Position numbers and translations under genes: made by a program
Origin: Candidatus Kapaibacterium sp.
Lineage (GTDB): Bacteria > Bacteroidota > Ignavibacteria > Kapaibacteriales > UBA2268
Direction of reading: 5' to 3'
DNA: 25,019 nucleotides
NCBI GenBank assembly: GCA_027858275.1
Contig: JAQIDA010000362.1
Span: 1 to 25,019 of the forward strand
The notes under the pieces: model-generated
The model's database searches: none
Told to the model about the DNA's origin: nothing
The model's input: only the letters and a program-made list of their open reading frames with translations
Shown here: positions 16,573 to 24,885 of the stretch, in pieces
Layout: every line of letters begins with the position of its first letter
Numbering within the stretch: the stretch's first letter is position 1

Positions 16573-18078
16573 ATGATAAAAAAAGTTCTTATAGCTAATC
16601 GAAGCGAGATCGCTTGCAGGATAATTCGAGCTTGCAAAGAATCCGGTATTTTGACTGTCGCGGTTTATTCCGATGTTGACAAAAATGCGCTTCATGTTCT
16701 TCAGGCGGATGAATCCGTCCGACTCGGCCCCGCGCCTGCATCAGAGTCTTACCTCAATCAGGATCTTGTTTTAAAGGCCGCGATCGACAGCGGTTGTGAC
16801 TCTATCCACCCCGGATACGGTTTCCTCGCAGAAAATCACGATTTCAACCAAAAAGTAATTGACGCCGGATTGATTTTCATCGGTCCAAACCCCGAATCAA
16901 TGCGTATGCTCGGTTCAAAAACCGAATCGAGAGTAGCAATGATAAATGCCGGTGTGCCGGTCGCTCCCGGTATGAAAGGCGGCTCAAAAAAAATATCTGA
17001 ATTTATCAGCGAAGCCGAGAAAGCCGGCTATCCTGTACTGATCAAAGCTGCCGCCGGCGGCGGTGGAAAAGGCATGAGAATAGTCAGATCAGCCGACGAA
17101 ATGGAAGAATCCGTTCATTCCGCTATGAGAGAATCTCTCTCAGCTTTTGGCAGTGACGAAGTATTTATGGAAAAATATATTGAATCACCGCGTCACGTGG
17201 AAATTCAAATTGCCGCCGACAAGCACGGCAATGCTGTCGCTCTCTTTGAAAGAGAATGCTCAATTCAAAGACGCCATCAAAAGATTATAGAAGAAGCTCC
17301 TTCGACAGCCTTGAATCCCGAACTCAGAAAAATTATGTGCGACGCCGCTATTGATGTGGTGAAAGCCGCGGATTACGACAGTGTCGGTACAGTTGAGTTT
17401 TTATTAGACAAGGACGGAAAATACTATTTCTTAGAAGTCAATACACGCATTCAAGTGGAACATCCTGTTACTGAAATGACAACAGGCATCGATCTGGTGA
17501 AATTGCAAATAAATATCGCAGCCGGCGAGAAAATGCCCTTCGAACAGGAAGATTTGATACAAACGGGACACGCTATTGAGTGTCGTGTTTATGCCGAAGA
17601 TGCCGATAATAATTTCATGCCTTCATCCGGAAAAATCCTTTATTTACGTGAGCCGAAAGGTATGGGCGTTCGTTATGATTCCGGTATTATGCAAGGTTCT
17701 GACGTAACAGTCTTTTACGATCCTGTTTTGGCAAAACTCATTGTTCACGGCGCAAACCGCGAAGAAGCTCGCCAACGCATGATTATGGCTTTGAAAGATA
17801 ACGTAGTTCTCGGAGTGAAAACTTCTATTGCTTATATGGCTGAAATTTTGGAGCATCCCGAGTTCATAAGCGGCAATACTCAAACAGATTTCATAGAGAA
17901 ACACATGGCTGAAAGAAAAGTCGTTCCTGAAGAGTACACTCAAGCCGCTATGACAGCTGCAGCATTGCTCGCTGAAAAGAAAAAACCGCAAGCTGTCAGT
18001 TCCGTTAACGGACAAAGCGGAGTTCATTCTCCCTGGCAAACAGTCGGCAAATGGGAAATCGCTACTTGTAAAATATGA
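16573..18078 (+). CDS. Biotin carboxylase subunit of an acyl-CoA carboxylase
   Basis: A 501-residue ATP-dependent enzyme that carboxylates protein-bound biotin with bicarbonate. Visible signatures are KVLIANRSEIACRIIRAC (4-21), HPGYGFLAEN (79-88), the glycine-rich ATP loop GGGGKGM (162-168), ERECSIQRRHQK (227-236) and EVNTRIQVEHPVTE (288-301). The C-terminus ends in SPWQTVGKWEI, resembling the segment that joins this domain to a biotinyl domain in 3-methylcrotonyl- and propionyl-CoA carboxylase alpha chains. Here the chain stops and the biotinyl domain is a separate gene 27 bases later. It could serve acetyl-, propionyl- or methylcrotonyl-CoA carboxylase; the hydratase gene upstream favours methylcrotonyl. 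No carboxyltransferase subunit lies in the window. Confidence 0.92.
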   Translation: MIKKVLIANRSEIACRIIRACKESGILTVAVYSDVDKNALHVLQADESVRLGPAPASESYLNQDLVLKAAIDSGCDSIHPGYGFLAENHDFNQKVIDAGLIFIGPNPESMRMLGSKTESRVAMINAGVPVAPGMKGGSKKISEFISEAEKAGYPVLIKAAAGGGGKGMRIVRSADEMEESVHSAMRESLSAFGSDEVFMEKYIESPRHVEIQIAADKHGNAVALFERECSIQRRHQKIIEEAPSTALNPELRKIMCDAAIDVVKAADYDSVGTVEFLLDKDGKYYFLEVNTRIQVEHPVTEMTTGIDLVKLQINIAAGEKMPFEQEDLIQTGHAIECRVYAEDADNNFMPSSGKILYLREPKGMGVRYDSGIMQGSDVTVFYDPVLAKLIVHGANREEARQRMIMALKDNVVLGVKTSIAYMAEILEHPEFISGNTQTDFIEKHMAERKVVPEEYTQAAMTAAALLAEKKKPQAVSSVNGQSGVHSPWQTVGKWEIATCKI

Positions 18079-18105
18079 TTTTGATAAATAATTCCGGATA
18101 TAAAA

Positions 18106-18603
18106 ATGGAAATAAAATATAACAACGATGTTTTTGAAATTGAAGTCGCTGAACTGACTGATAAGATAAAAGCAAAAATAAATTCTGACGAAATCAGCTT
18201 CAACGGACGAGTGATAGATGAAAACATGATCTCAATCACGCTTGACGGCCGTGCTGTAGATTGCTTTGCAGCAGCTGACGACAACAATGTATTTGTCAAT
18301 ATAGGAGGACAGTCCTATACATTCGACAAAATCAGTGATGAGGACAAAGACTACGCCGACGTATCCGTATCGGAAGATTTACAGGAACTCCGCGCTCCCA
18401 TGCCCGGCAGCGTAGTCGCGGTTCCGGTAGAAGTCGGACAAACCGTCAAAGAAGGAGATGTTTTGCTGATCGTCGAAGCAATGAAAATGGAAACATCTTT
18501 GTATTCAGCTATTGACGGCTCAATCACTGAAATCAATTGCAAATCCGGAGAGCAGATTGACACCGATACGATACTTATTAAAGTGGAAAAAGACGAAGAG
18601 TAA
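18106..18603 (+). CDS. Biotin carboxyl carrier protein of an acyl-CoA carboxylase
   Basis: A 165-residue biotin carrier. Residues 94-162 form the biotinyl/lipoyl domain, with LRAPMPGSVVAVPVEVGQ and the attachment motif EAMKMET (biotinylated Lys127). The N-terminal 80 residues are beta-rich (YNNDVFEIEVAEL, SFNGRVIDEN, DCFAAADDNNVFVNIGG) and resemble the linker domain between biotin carboxylase and BCCP domains of MCC/PCC alpha subunits rather than the Ala/Pro-rich tail of AccB. With the preceding gene it therefore looks like an alpha subunit split into two polypeptides. It is the last gene of the operon. Confidence 0.9.
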   Translation: MEIKYNNDVFEIEVAELTDKIKAKINSDEISFNGRVIDENMISITLDGRAVDCFAAADDNNVFVNIGGQSYTFDKISDEDKDYADVSVSEDLQELRAPMPGSVVAVPVEVGQTVKEGDVLLIVEAMKMETSLYSAIDGSITEINCKSGEQIDTDTILIKVEKDEE

Positions 18604-18629
18604 TTCATGTTGCGATCTGCAAAAACAAC

Positions 18630-18660
18630 TGTACAGACGCCCAATTTGGGCGTCTCAGTA
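18630..18660. repeat. Palindromic repeat, copy 1
   Basis: Arms AGACGCCC (18635-18642) and GGGCGTCT (18648-18655) around AATTT form a perfect inverted repeat that extends to ten bases a side. The sequence TGTA(C/G)AGACGCCC plus the following 17 bases recurs at 21404-21431 with a single mismatch. It lies 27 bases after the BCCP stop and could act as a transcript-end hairpin, although no T run follows. Confidence 0.75.
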
Positions 18661-18961
18661 CGAAACACAGAAGCCACACGGATTTGTGTCGCTGGAATGA
18701 TGTTCCGGCATCAAGACAACCTTACAAAAACTACCTCAGATAAAAACGGAGACCGCAACGGATGGTAATATCGGAGGATTGCCTCTTTCTGACAAACAAT
18801 TAAATAATTGATTTTGAAATAATACCTGTTTTTAACACAGTACCTCGATGACCGGAATTTATCTAAGTGAACTCTATTGTGGCTTAAACAAGAGAAGAAC
18901 CCGCGGGGCATCTGATCTGAATACCGCCCGGTATCGGAGTATTAAAAATATTATTCGGAAC

Positions 18962-18989
18962 ATTCATAATAATTTTATATATTATGAAT
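18962..18989. promoter_or_regulatory. AT-rich inverted repeat upstream of the WD40 gene
   Basis: ATTCATAATA (18962-18971) and TATTATGAAT (18980-18989) are exact inverted copies around an 8-base loop, about 150 bases before the WD40 start. It may be an operator or simply an AT-rich hairpin; the low complexity lowers confidence. Confidence 0.3.
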
Positions 18990-19135
18990 AATAAAAAAAT
19001 CGCATTTTATCTGTTAAAAACATAGACAGTTGGTCGTTTATATAAATGTCTGATTTTCTAATTGTGGAAATCAATAATTATGGAAATTTGTATTTAGTTA
19101 TTTCCGTAAATATCTTTTATTAAAAACTATTCGGG

Positions 19136-21274
19136 ATGATCCCAATGAAAAACATAATCAGCCTTTTAACAACAGCATTCTTCCTTACAGTTTTATGTCA
19201 AAGCTCATCTGTTTTTGCTTCTGACAGCGGTACTTTGATGTGGGCTACCGTATCGACAAACGGAAAGTCCGTTGAATATAGTCCTGACGGTTCAAAAATC
19301 GCCTTTTCAGGTTATGGCCAAGTTTCGATTATTGACGCTGCCACAGGAAAAAGAGTAAATACTATGTTATGCAATTATGTAGATGTCCTATGCATATCAT
19401 GGAGTCCGGACGGTACTAAAATCGTATCAGGCGGAAATGACAGTACTATTCGGATTTGGGATATTGTAAACGCTGTCGAGTTACGGAGAATTGAAGCACA
19501 GAATGAAGAAGTTTTCAATGTAGCTTGGAGTCCTGACGGTAAGAAAATCCTCTCAAGCGGTAGCGACGGAACAATGAATATATGGGATGCCGTTAGTAAA
19601 GCAAGTCTTTTTTCTATATCGGGCTTCAAATATGGATCATGGAATCCTGACGGTACAAGAATTGTTACGGGTAGCAAAAGCGGAAACATCCGCTTATGGG
19701 ATGTCGCAAAAGCCTTACCTATTCTTACGTTTACTAATGAGTATCCTCAGATTAGGGACTTATCCTGGAGTCCCGACGGCTTGCACATAGCTTCGTGTAG
19801 TTGGGACGGAACCGTAGATGTGTGGAACTCTGAAACGGGTGATGAGACTCATTCATTCAACGTTCCTGACCTTAATGTAAACAGTATTTCCTGGAGTACT
19901 GACGGGAAGAAAATCGCTTCAGCTAACTACTCCGAAAAATCTGACTTAGAAAGCACAATAAAAGTATGGGATATTTCAACCGGTACCAACATTCAAACGA
20001 TCAAAGATCACAATAATGATTTTATGAGTGTGTCATGGAATCTCGACGGTTCAAGAATTGTTTCAGGTTCAAAGGATCTTGCAGGTATTAAGATTTGGAG
20101 CGCCGATACCGCAGATGAGCTACTAACATTTTCAGGACATACAGATAGAATTAATTGTGTTGAGTGCAGCCCGGACGGATCAAAAATTGCTTCCGGAAGC
20201 TATGACGGCACAATTAAATTATGGGATCAATCAAGCGGCAAACTACTTCGTACGATAACCGCAGGCACAAAAGTTAACAGTCTGGATTGGAGTCCGGACG
20301 GATCAAAATTAGCAGCAGGAATTTTGGATAATCGTTTGAGAATATGGGATGGTTCAACAGGAGCTGAGATTACAACAATATCAGGTCATACTGGTCCGGT
20401 GTATGGTGTATCATGGAGTCCCGACGGGACAAAAATTGCTTCAGCAAGCACGGACAGTACAATCCGGATTTGGGATGTAGTAAGCGGTGCGGAAATCCGA
20501 ACACTTTACGGAAATAACGACGTTGTCGCTGACGTATCATGGAGTACCGACGGCAGTAAACTCGCTTCAGGAAGTTTAGACGCAACTATTAAAACATGGG
20601 ATCCCTTAAACGGTACAATTATCCAAGATTTTACCGGTTCTCACAGAGTATGGAATTTATCTTGGAATCCGGATGACAGTAAAATTGCAGCGGTACACAG
20701 TGGAGGTAAAGTCCCGGGAAATTCAGTAAATATATGGGATTCAAAAATGGGAACTTTTATTCAGTCAATTGGCGTGGATGCATCCTCATTTGCTTGGAGT
20801 CCCGATAACACAAAAATAGCTGTTAGTTACGGTGGAATACATATATTTGGGACTGAGAACTATGAAGAAATTCAGACGCTTGAACAGAGTGAAACCGCAG
20901 CCTACAGTTTATCTTGGAGCAATGACGGCACTAAAATTGCCGCAGCATGTTACAATAACAGCGTTAGATTATGGGATATGTCCACTCTGGATATTGACCA
21001 TGATATTGAATCAATCAACAAGCAATTATCCATATTCCCAAACCCGACAAAAGACATATTTGAAGTAAAATACCAAACAAACAACCCGGGTACAGTAACA
21101 ATTCAACTAATCGATATCACAGGCAACATTGTCTCGGAATCAAATCAAGGCTATAAAATTGCCGGCAAACACCGAACAAATATTGACATCAAGCTCCTCC
21201 CGGCAGGTTCGTACAGATTGCTTGTTAAAACAGGCGATGAATGTTTTTCAGAACCGGTTATAAAATTGGATTAG
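19136..21274 (+). CDS. Secreted 14-repeat WD40 protein with T9SS sorting domain
   Basis: A 712-residue exported protein. A signal peptide occupies about residues 1-29, ending VFAS. Fourteen WD40-type repeats follow to about residue 620, most with an SWSPDGTKIASGS core and an IRIWD closing strand, a number that fits two seven-bladed propellers in tandem. Residues 631-712 (IFPNPTKDIFEV ... GSYRLLVKTGDECFSEPVIKLD) are a T9SS type A C-terminal sorting domain, so the protein should cross the outer membrane and be released or anchored on the surface. WD40 propellers are mainly protein-binding scaffolds; no enzyme motif is seen. An alternative ATG at 19145 gives a more usual MKN signal-peptide start. 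It stands alone between two intergenic repeat regions. Confidence 0.9.
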   Translation: MIPMKNIISLLTTAFFLTVLCQSSSVFASDSGTLMWATVSTNGKSVEYSPDGSKIAFSGYGQVSIIDAATGKRVNTMLCNYVDVLCISWSPDGTKIVSGGNDSTIRIWDIVNAVELRRIEAQNEEVFNVAWSPDGKKILSSGSDGTMNIWDAVSKASLFSISGFKYGSWNPDGTRIVTGSKSGNIRLWDVAKALPILTFTNEYPQIRDLSWSPDGLHIASCSWDGTVDVWNSETGDETHSFNVPDLNVNSISWSTDGKKIASANYSEKSDLESTIKVWDISTGTNIQTIKDHNNDFMSVSWNLDGSRIVSGSKDLAGIKIWSADTADELLTFSGHTDRINCVECSPDGSKIASGSYDGTIKLWDQSSGKLLRTITAGTKVNSLDWSPDGSKLAAGILDNRLRIWDGSTGAEITTISGHTGPVYGVSWSPDGTKIASASTDSTIRIWDVVSGAEIRTLYGNNDVVADVSWSTDGSKLASGSLDATIKTWDPLNGTIIQDFTGSHRVWNLSWNPDDSKIAAVHSGGKVPGNSVNIWDSKMGTFIQSIGVDASSFAWSPDNTKIAVSYGGIHIFGTENYEEIQTLEQSETAAYSLSWSNDGTKIAAACYNNSVRLWDMSTLDIDHDIESINKQLSIFPNPTKDIFEVKYQTNNPGTVTIQLIDITGNIVSESNQGYKIAGKHRTNIDIKLLPAGSYRLLVKTGDECFSEPVIKLD

Positions 21275-21325
21275 CAAAAGATCCTAATTGATCATTTTCA
21301 ATAAGCCTGAGCCCTTCTCTAACAC

Positions 21326-21365
21326 CACTCCACCTTTTCCAAGGAGGAGTGCCGATGGGCGGGGT
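21326..21365. repeat. Degenerate relative of the multi-hairpin repeat
   Basis: CACTCC-A-CCTT (21326-21336) pairs with AAGG-A-GGAGTG (21341-21351) over a TTCC loop with one A-A mismatch. The following GCCGATGGGCGGGGTTGT parallels the reverse complement of the element at 1040-1091 (GTGCCCGAAGAGCGGGGTGT). It lies between the convergent WD40 and CotH genes. Confidence 0.55.
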
Positions 21366-21403
21366 TGTCATGCACGAGTATATGCACGCATCCCTTAATC
21401 AAT

Positions 21404-21431
21404 TGTAGAGACGCCCAATTTGGGCGTCTCA
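21404..21431. repeat. Palindromic repeat, copy 2
   Basis: A second copy of the palindrome at 18630, with arms GAGACGCCC (21408-21416) and GGGCGTCTC (21422-21430) around AATTT. Apart from one base before the stem it is identical to copy 1 over this span. It begins 5 bases beyond the minus-strand stop at 21436 and so lies at the end of the CotH transcript. Confidence 0.75.
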
Positions 21432-21435
21432 TTAC

Positions 21436-21981
21436 CTATCTGACAACCACAAACTTCACAACCCTTGAATCCGCATTAGATTCAATCAAAACATAATAAG
21501 CCCCGTTGCGGAGATTCCGGCTGTCAATCATATAAGAATGCGAGCCGGCAACAAATAATCTCTCATTAAATAAGGACTGAATCTTTTGCCCTTTTGAATT
21601 ATAAAGGCTCGCTGTGATCTTTAAATCCGCCCCCAAACTAAAATTCAGCATAGTATTTTCAGAAGCAGGGTTGGGTGCACCAGAATAATCATTAAAAAAT
21701 TGCTCCGCCTCCCGAACAGAACTAAACATAGCATTTTCACGTCCCGGCGATCCGAGATTCTCCCCGGAAGCTTTCCAATATTCCCCGTAAAGATTACTCC
21801 TGAACGGATTGATTAACTCCATACTTCTTCCCGTCCCGTCGCAAGCAGTCGGCCAAGGCGCTATATATGAATAATCTACAGAGTCTATAAGCTTTCCGGA
21901 ACGATCATATAAACGAACTTGATCGTCGTTACTCAATCCAAAATCAAAATTCCCGATGAAATTATCAATATCATAAAATTC
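21436..21981 (-). pseudogene. 3' part of interrupted CotH/lamin-tail gene, with T9SS sorting domain
   Basis: This 181-codon stretch continues in the same frame directly after the TAA at 21982-21984. Its first residues, EFYDIDNFIGNFDFGLSNDDQVRLYDRSGKLIDSV, are the missing second half of the lamin-tail domain begun upstream, followed by SYIAPWPTACDGTGRSMELINP. The last 80 residues (APNPASENTMLNFS ... GAYYVLIESNADSRVVKFVVVR) are a T9SS type A C-terminal sorting domain. Taken alone it has only a weak TTG start at 21936 and no signal peptide, so it cannot be exported by itself. It is either the dead tail of a broken gene or is expressed only by read-through. Confidence 0.85.
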
Positions 21982-24885
21982 TTAAAAAGCCGCGCTGTCT
22001 CTGCACAACACAAGATAAGAATCACCTGCAAGTTCAGTCCCTGCCGGCAGGACATATTGACGATTGTAATCATCGTCCTTAAATGTCCAATAGCTTATAT
22101 CAATTCCTGATTTCCCGGGATTATATAACTCGACCCAATCCTTTGAATCAGCGTCATCAGCGGCATTATACATAATTTCATTGAATACAACAGTTGTAGA
22201 TTCTCCGGTTTCTCGGAAATTTGCGATCAGTTCCGTGTTCGAATAAGATATAATCGAAATTGTTTTTTCATCACTCGAAACATCCCCCGTCCATCCGACA
22301 AACTCATATCCCGACGAGGCATAAGCAGTAATTTCTACCGAAATATCGTCGAAGTATACGCCTGACCACGGTACATCACTAATCAAAATAGTGCTGATTT
22401 TAACCGCTCCTGCCTTCTCAATATTTGAAGCAATTGACAGCACAAACGTCGAGTCTATTCCAAAAACATCACAGAGATTTCGACGATAATACTCCGGACG
22501 TTTTTCGGCAAATATTCGAATATCATTGATATGTCGATTCCACTCTGATGCTGCACCCGACCATTTTTTTTGCTGTCTGGGAATAAGGGGTCGAACAAAA
22601 TCTGCGAGACTGTCAATAATCGGGATGATATTTTCGGAGAGAAAAGCAGTATTCAGTAGATCAGCGGTTCGATTCAAATAATCCTCCTGAAATTGTTGAT
22701 TATCAAACATCCCGCGCATCAGAATCCCGACATCTGAGTCCACATCTCTCGCATCAACAAATTTTTTCCAATCGTATGAGGACGAACCGACGCCATAAGA
22801 CATATCCATATCATAAGGAATCCACTGCCATTTCTCAGCGTTTGCCGGCGAGTTCCACAGACGGAGATTGTTTCTCGGCCAATCAAAATTCGCGCTGTAA
22901 ATCTCAAAAGTCAGATAATCAATGAAATTTTCAATATCAAGAACGGAATCTACATAAAGGAAGTTAGTATCGGAACCCAAATCAGTTTCGGAAACATAAG
23001 CCAGCAATTCGTCGAATCCTTGCCTCGTACCGCTTGCAAAGAGAGTGTCGCCTCCGATATAATTTATCGAACTCAGCGGACCAGCATTCTGCCTGCTCAC
23101 ATAATCCTCATCAATTTTCTCTCTAATACCAATAATTCCCCAAAAATCTCCGTTCAGAAAATGTACTGCCGGACGATACTCCGACATCCTGAGAGTCGGA
23201 ACAATCTTTATCAACTCAGACAAAAAACCGTCCCGAATAACAGAGCGAACCCATTCCTGCCCGCCGTTCCTCAAAACGATTTTATCAAAATCAGGAAAGC
23301 TCTTATCAGCTAAAAACGGATAATCAAATTTAGAATTCTCATAAGCGTTTCTCGCGTACAGGCGGATAGATTTCTGACCAAACGAGCGGCTGCCGGCTCC
23401 GTGAATTCTCAGCCCGGCTTCAGAACCGTATGCATATTTCATGTTGTCTTCCCAAAAATCAAACCGGCAAGAAATCTCCTGCTTTGTCTGAATAACAGGA
23501 TTATACACCCCGTTTTCCTCATCCCACAAATCAAGAGAATCGGCAGAAACGGCAAAAACCGGCAAATCAAAATCCTCATCAATAAAATAAGTTGCCGTCG
23601 CCGGAACGTTTTGCGCATGCAAACCGGAAATAACTGATGCTCGCAGCGTTGCAGTTTTCGTTATTTCAATCGGAATGCCGTCATACATCTGAGATTTGCT
23701 CGTCGGAATCGCTCCTTTGAGAGTATAATAAATATAATCGTCCTTAGATTCAGTCAAAATCTCAACACTGACAGAGCCTGCATAAAATCCGCTTGCCTGT
23801 GAAAAAGTCGGTTTTGGATAAAATCTTAACTTTGGATCAGCATTAGCTGAGCCGGGAGAAGCTGTTTCGAAATACATCAGTTCTGCTAATTTCAAACCCG
23901 ATAATCCGTATGAAACATCCGTCAATTGAGAATCATATCCAATATTATCGATCAACTCCTCTGCAGAATTCCACAGATAAATAGACCCGCCCTTTTTGGA
24001 GAGTTTGAAATCTGTGTGGATTTCATTTGACGGAACGACTTGTCCGGCTCCGTCGGTATTGATATCAGCGTATTTTAAAGTCGCGGCTGATAAAGTCTTG
24101 CCGTTCAAACGAATTCCGCCCGCAATCCAATGAGTCTCTGCACCCGAATAAGCCAAACCGAGGAGCAGTTTTTTCGTTTGTGGAAAATATATGCTTTTGT
24201 CTTCCGACCAATAATAGCCGCCCGCCCAAGTGCAGGCATAGACGCTGTCGCCTCTTCTGATAAGCTTGATTTTACCCTCGGGATACCAACAATCGCGAAC
24301 CTTCACTTTTCGCGACATTTCGCCGGATTTTGCCCGATCAATAATATTGAAATGATGCTCCTTCGGGGACGATACAAACATCCCGGCGAAAGCCGCGGAA
24401 TGATCAATCCCGTCCCTGAGCATCAGACCGCACACATCTTCGCTGCCGCTCTTATTAATACTTGACACTTGAGTCTCAATCTCAAAATCATCCTCAATCT
24501 CTGTATAAAGATAATGAAAACTGTCCCGGTCAGTCTCGGCAATTGTCCCGCTGCCCTGAGCATTCAAGGCATACTTCCCTGTCCCGACGCGATTCTTACC
24601 GGAAGCGTAAATGAGGATATAAGAATGAGCCTGCAAAATTGTATCGGGCAGTGTGTAAGCATTCTGAGGATCGTCGGCGTTGGAGAGCTTGTAGCCGCTG
24701 AGATTGACAGCTGTATCGGCAGAGTTATAAAGCTCAATCCAATCTGATGTGTCGTAGTCCTCATCACGAATAGTTTCGAAGTTCGAGGGCATTATTTCGT
24801 TGATGATTATGTCGGCCGCAGAAAGGATGCCGGCGGGGAGAGACAGGAAGGCAGCGAAAATAATAAATAATATCCTTTTGCTCAT
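21982..24885 (-). CDS. Lamin-tail/CotH kinase-like surface protein, ended early by an in-frame TAA
   Basis: A 967-residue exported protein with signal peptide 1-23. Domains in order: first half of a lamin-tail domain (LTD, 24-98); a DUF1349-like concanavalin-fold insert (about 101-262); second half of that LTD (286-330); a chitobiase C-terminal-like domain (355-436); a CotH kinase-like domain (440-800) with LRNGGQEWVRSVIRDG, FLNGDFWGIIGIREKIDEDY and IPYDMDMSYG (Asp692, Asp694); a divergent InlB B-repeat-like domain (814-891); and a second LTD from 898, cut off at residue 967. CotH is a protein kinase of spore coats in Bacillus; in FCB bacteria such proteins are surface proteins of unclear role. 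Because the sorting domain lies beyond the stop, the truncated product would lack T9SS secretion. Restored length is 1149 residues. Confidence 0.85.
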   Translation of the reverse strand: MSKRILFIIFAAFLSLPAGILSAADIIINEIMPSNFETIRDEDYDTSDWIELYNSADTAVNLSGYKLSNADDPQNAYTLPDTILQAHSYILIYASGKNRVGTGKYALNAQGSGTIAETDRDSFHYLYTEIEDDFEIETQVSSINKSGSEDVCGLMLRDGIDHSAAFAGMFVSSPKEHHFNIIDRAKSGEMSRKVKVRDCWYPEGKIKLIRRGDSVYACTWAGGYYWSEDKSIYFPQTKKLLLGLAYSGAETHWIAGGIRLNGKTLSAATLKYADINTDGAGQVVPSNEIHTDFKLSKKGGSIYLWNSAEELIDNIGYDSQLTDVSYGLSGLKLAELMYFETASPGSANADPKLRFYPKPTFSQASGFYAGSVSVEILTESKDDYIYYTLKGAIPTSKSQMYDGIPIEITKTATLRASVISGLHAQNVPATATYFIDEDFDLPVFAVSADSLDLWDEENGVYNPVIQTKQEISCRFDFWEDNMKYAYGSEAGLRIHGAGSRSFGQKSIRLYARNAYENSKFDYPFLADKSFPDFDKIVLRNGGQEWVRSVIRDGFLSELIKIVPTLRMSEYRPAVHFLNGDFWGIIGIREKIDEDYVSRQNAGPLSSINYIGGDTLFASGTRQGFDELLAYVSETDLGSDTNFLYVDSVLDIENFIDYLTFEIYSANFDWPRNNLRLWNSPANAEKWQWIPYDMDMSYGVGSSSYDWKKFVDARDVDSDVGILMRGMFDNQQFQEDYLNRTADLLNTAFLSENIIPIIDSLADFVRPLIPRQQKKWSGAASEWNRHINDIRIFAEKRPEYYRRNLCDVFGIDSTFVLSIASNIEKAGAVKISTILISDVPWSGVYFDDISVEITAYASSGYEFVGWTGDVSSDEKTISIISYSNTELIANFRETGESTTVVFNEIMYNAADDADSKDWVELYNPGKSGIDISYWTFKDDDYNRQYVLPAGTELAGDSYLVLCRDSAAF

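Larger units (their letters stand above)
18604..19135. other. 532-bp gene-free region
   Basis: The gap holds the palindromic repeat at its left end, a small hairpin ATACC/GGTAT near 18920, an AT-rich inverted repeat at 18962-18989 and the AT-rich upstream region of the WD40 gene. Short open frames here (up to about 66 codons) have no recognisable family pattern and no good ribosome binding site. I see no RNA gene. Confidence 0.5.

Noticed and set aside
18711..18911. 66-codon minus-strand frame, and a 47-codon plus-strand frame from 18849, in the 18.6-19.1 kb gap
   Set aside because: No recognisable motif, no ribosome binding site and no supporting neighbour; treated as non-coding.
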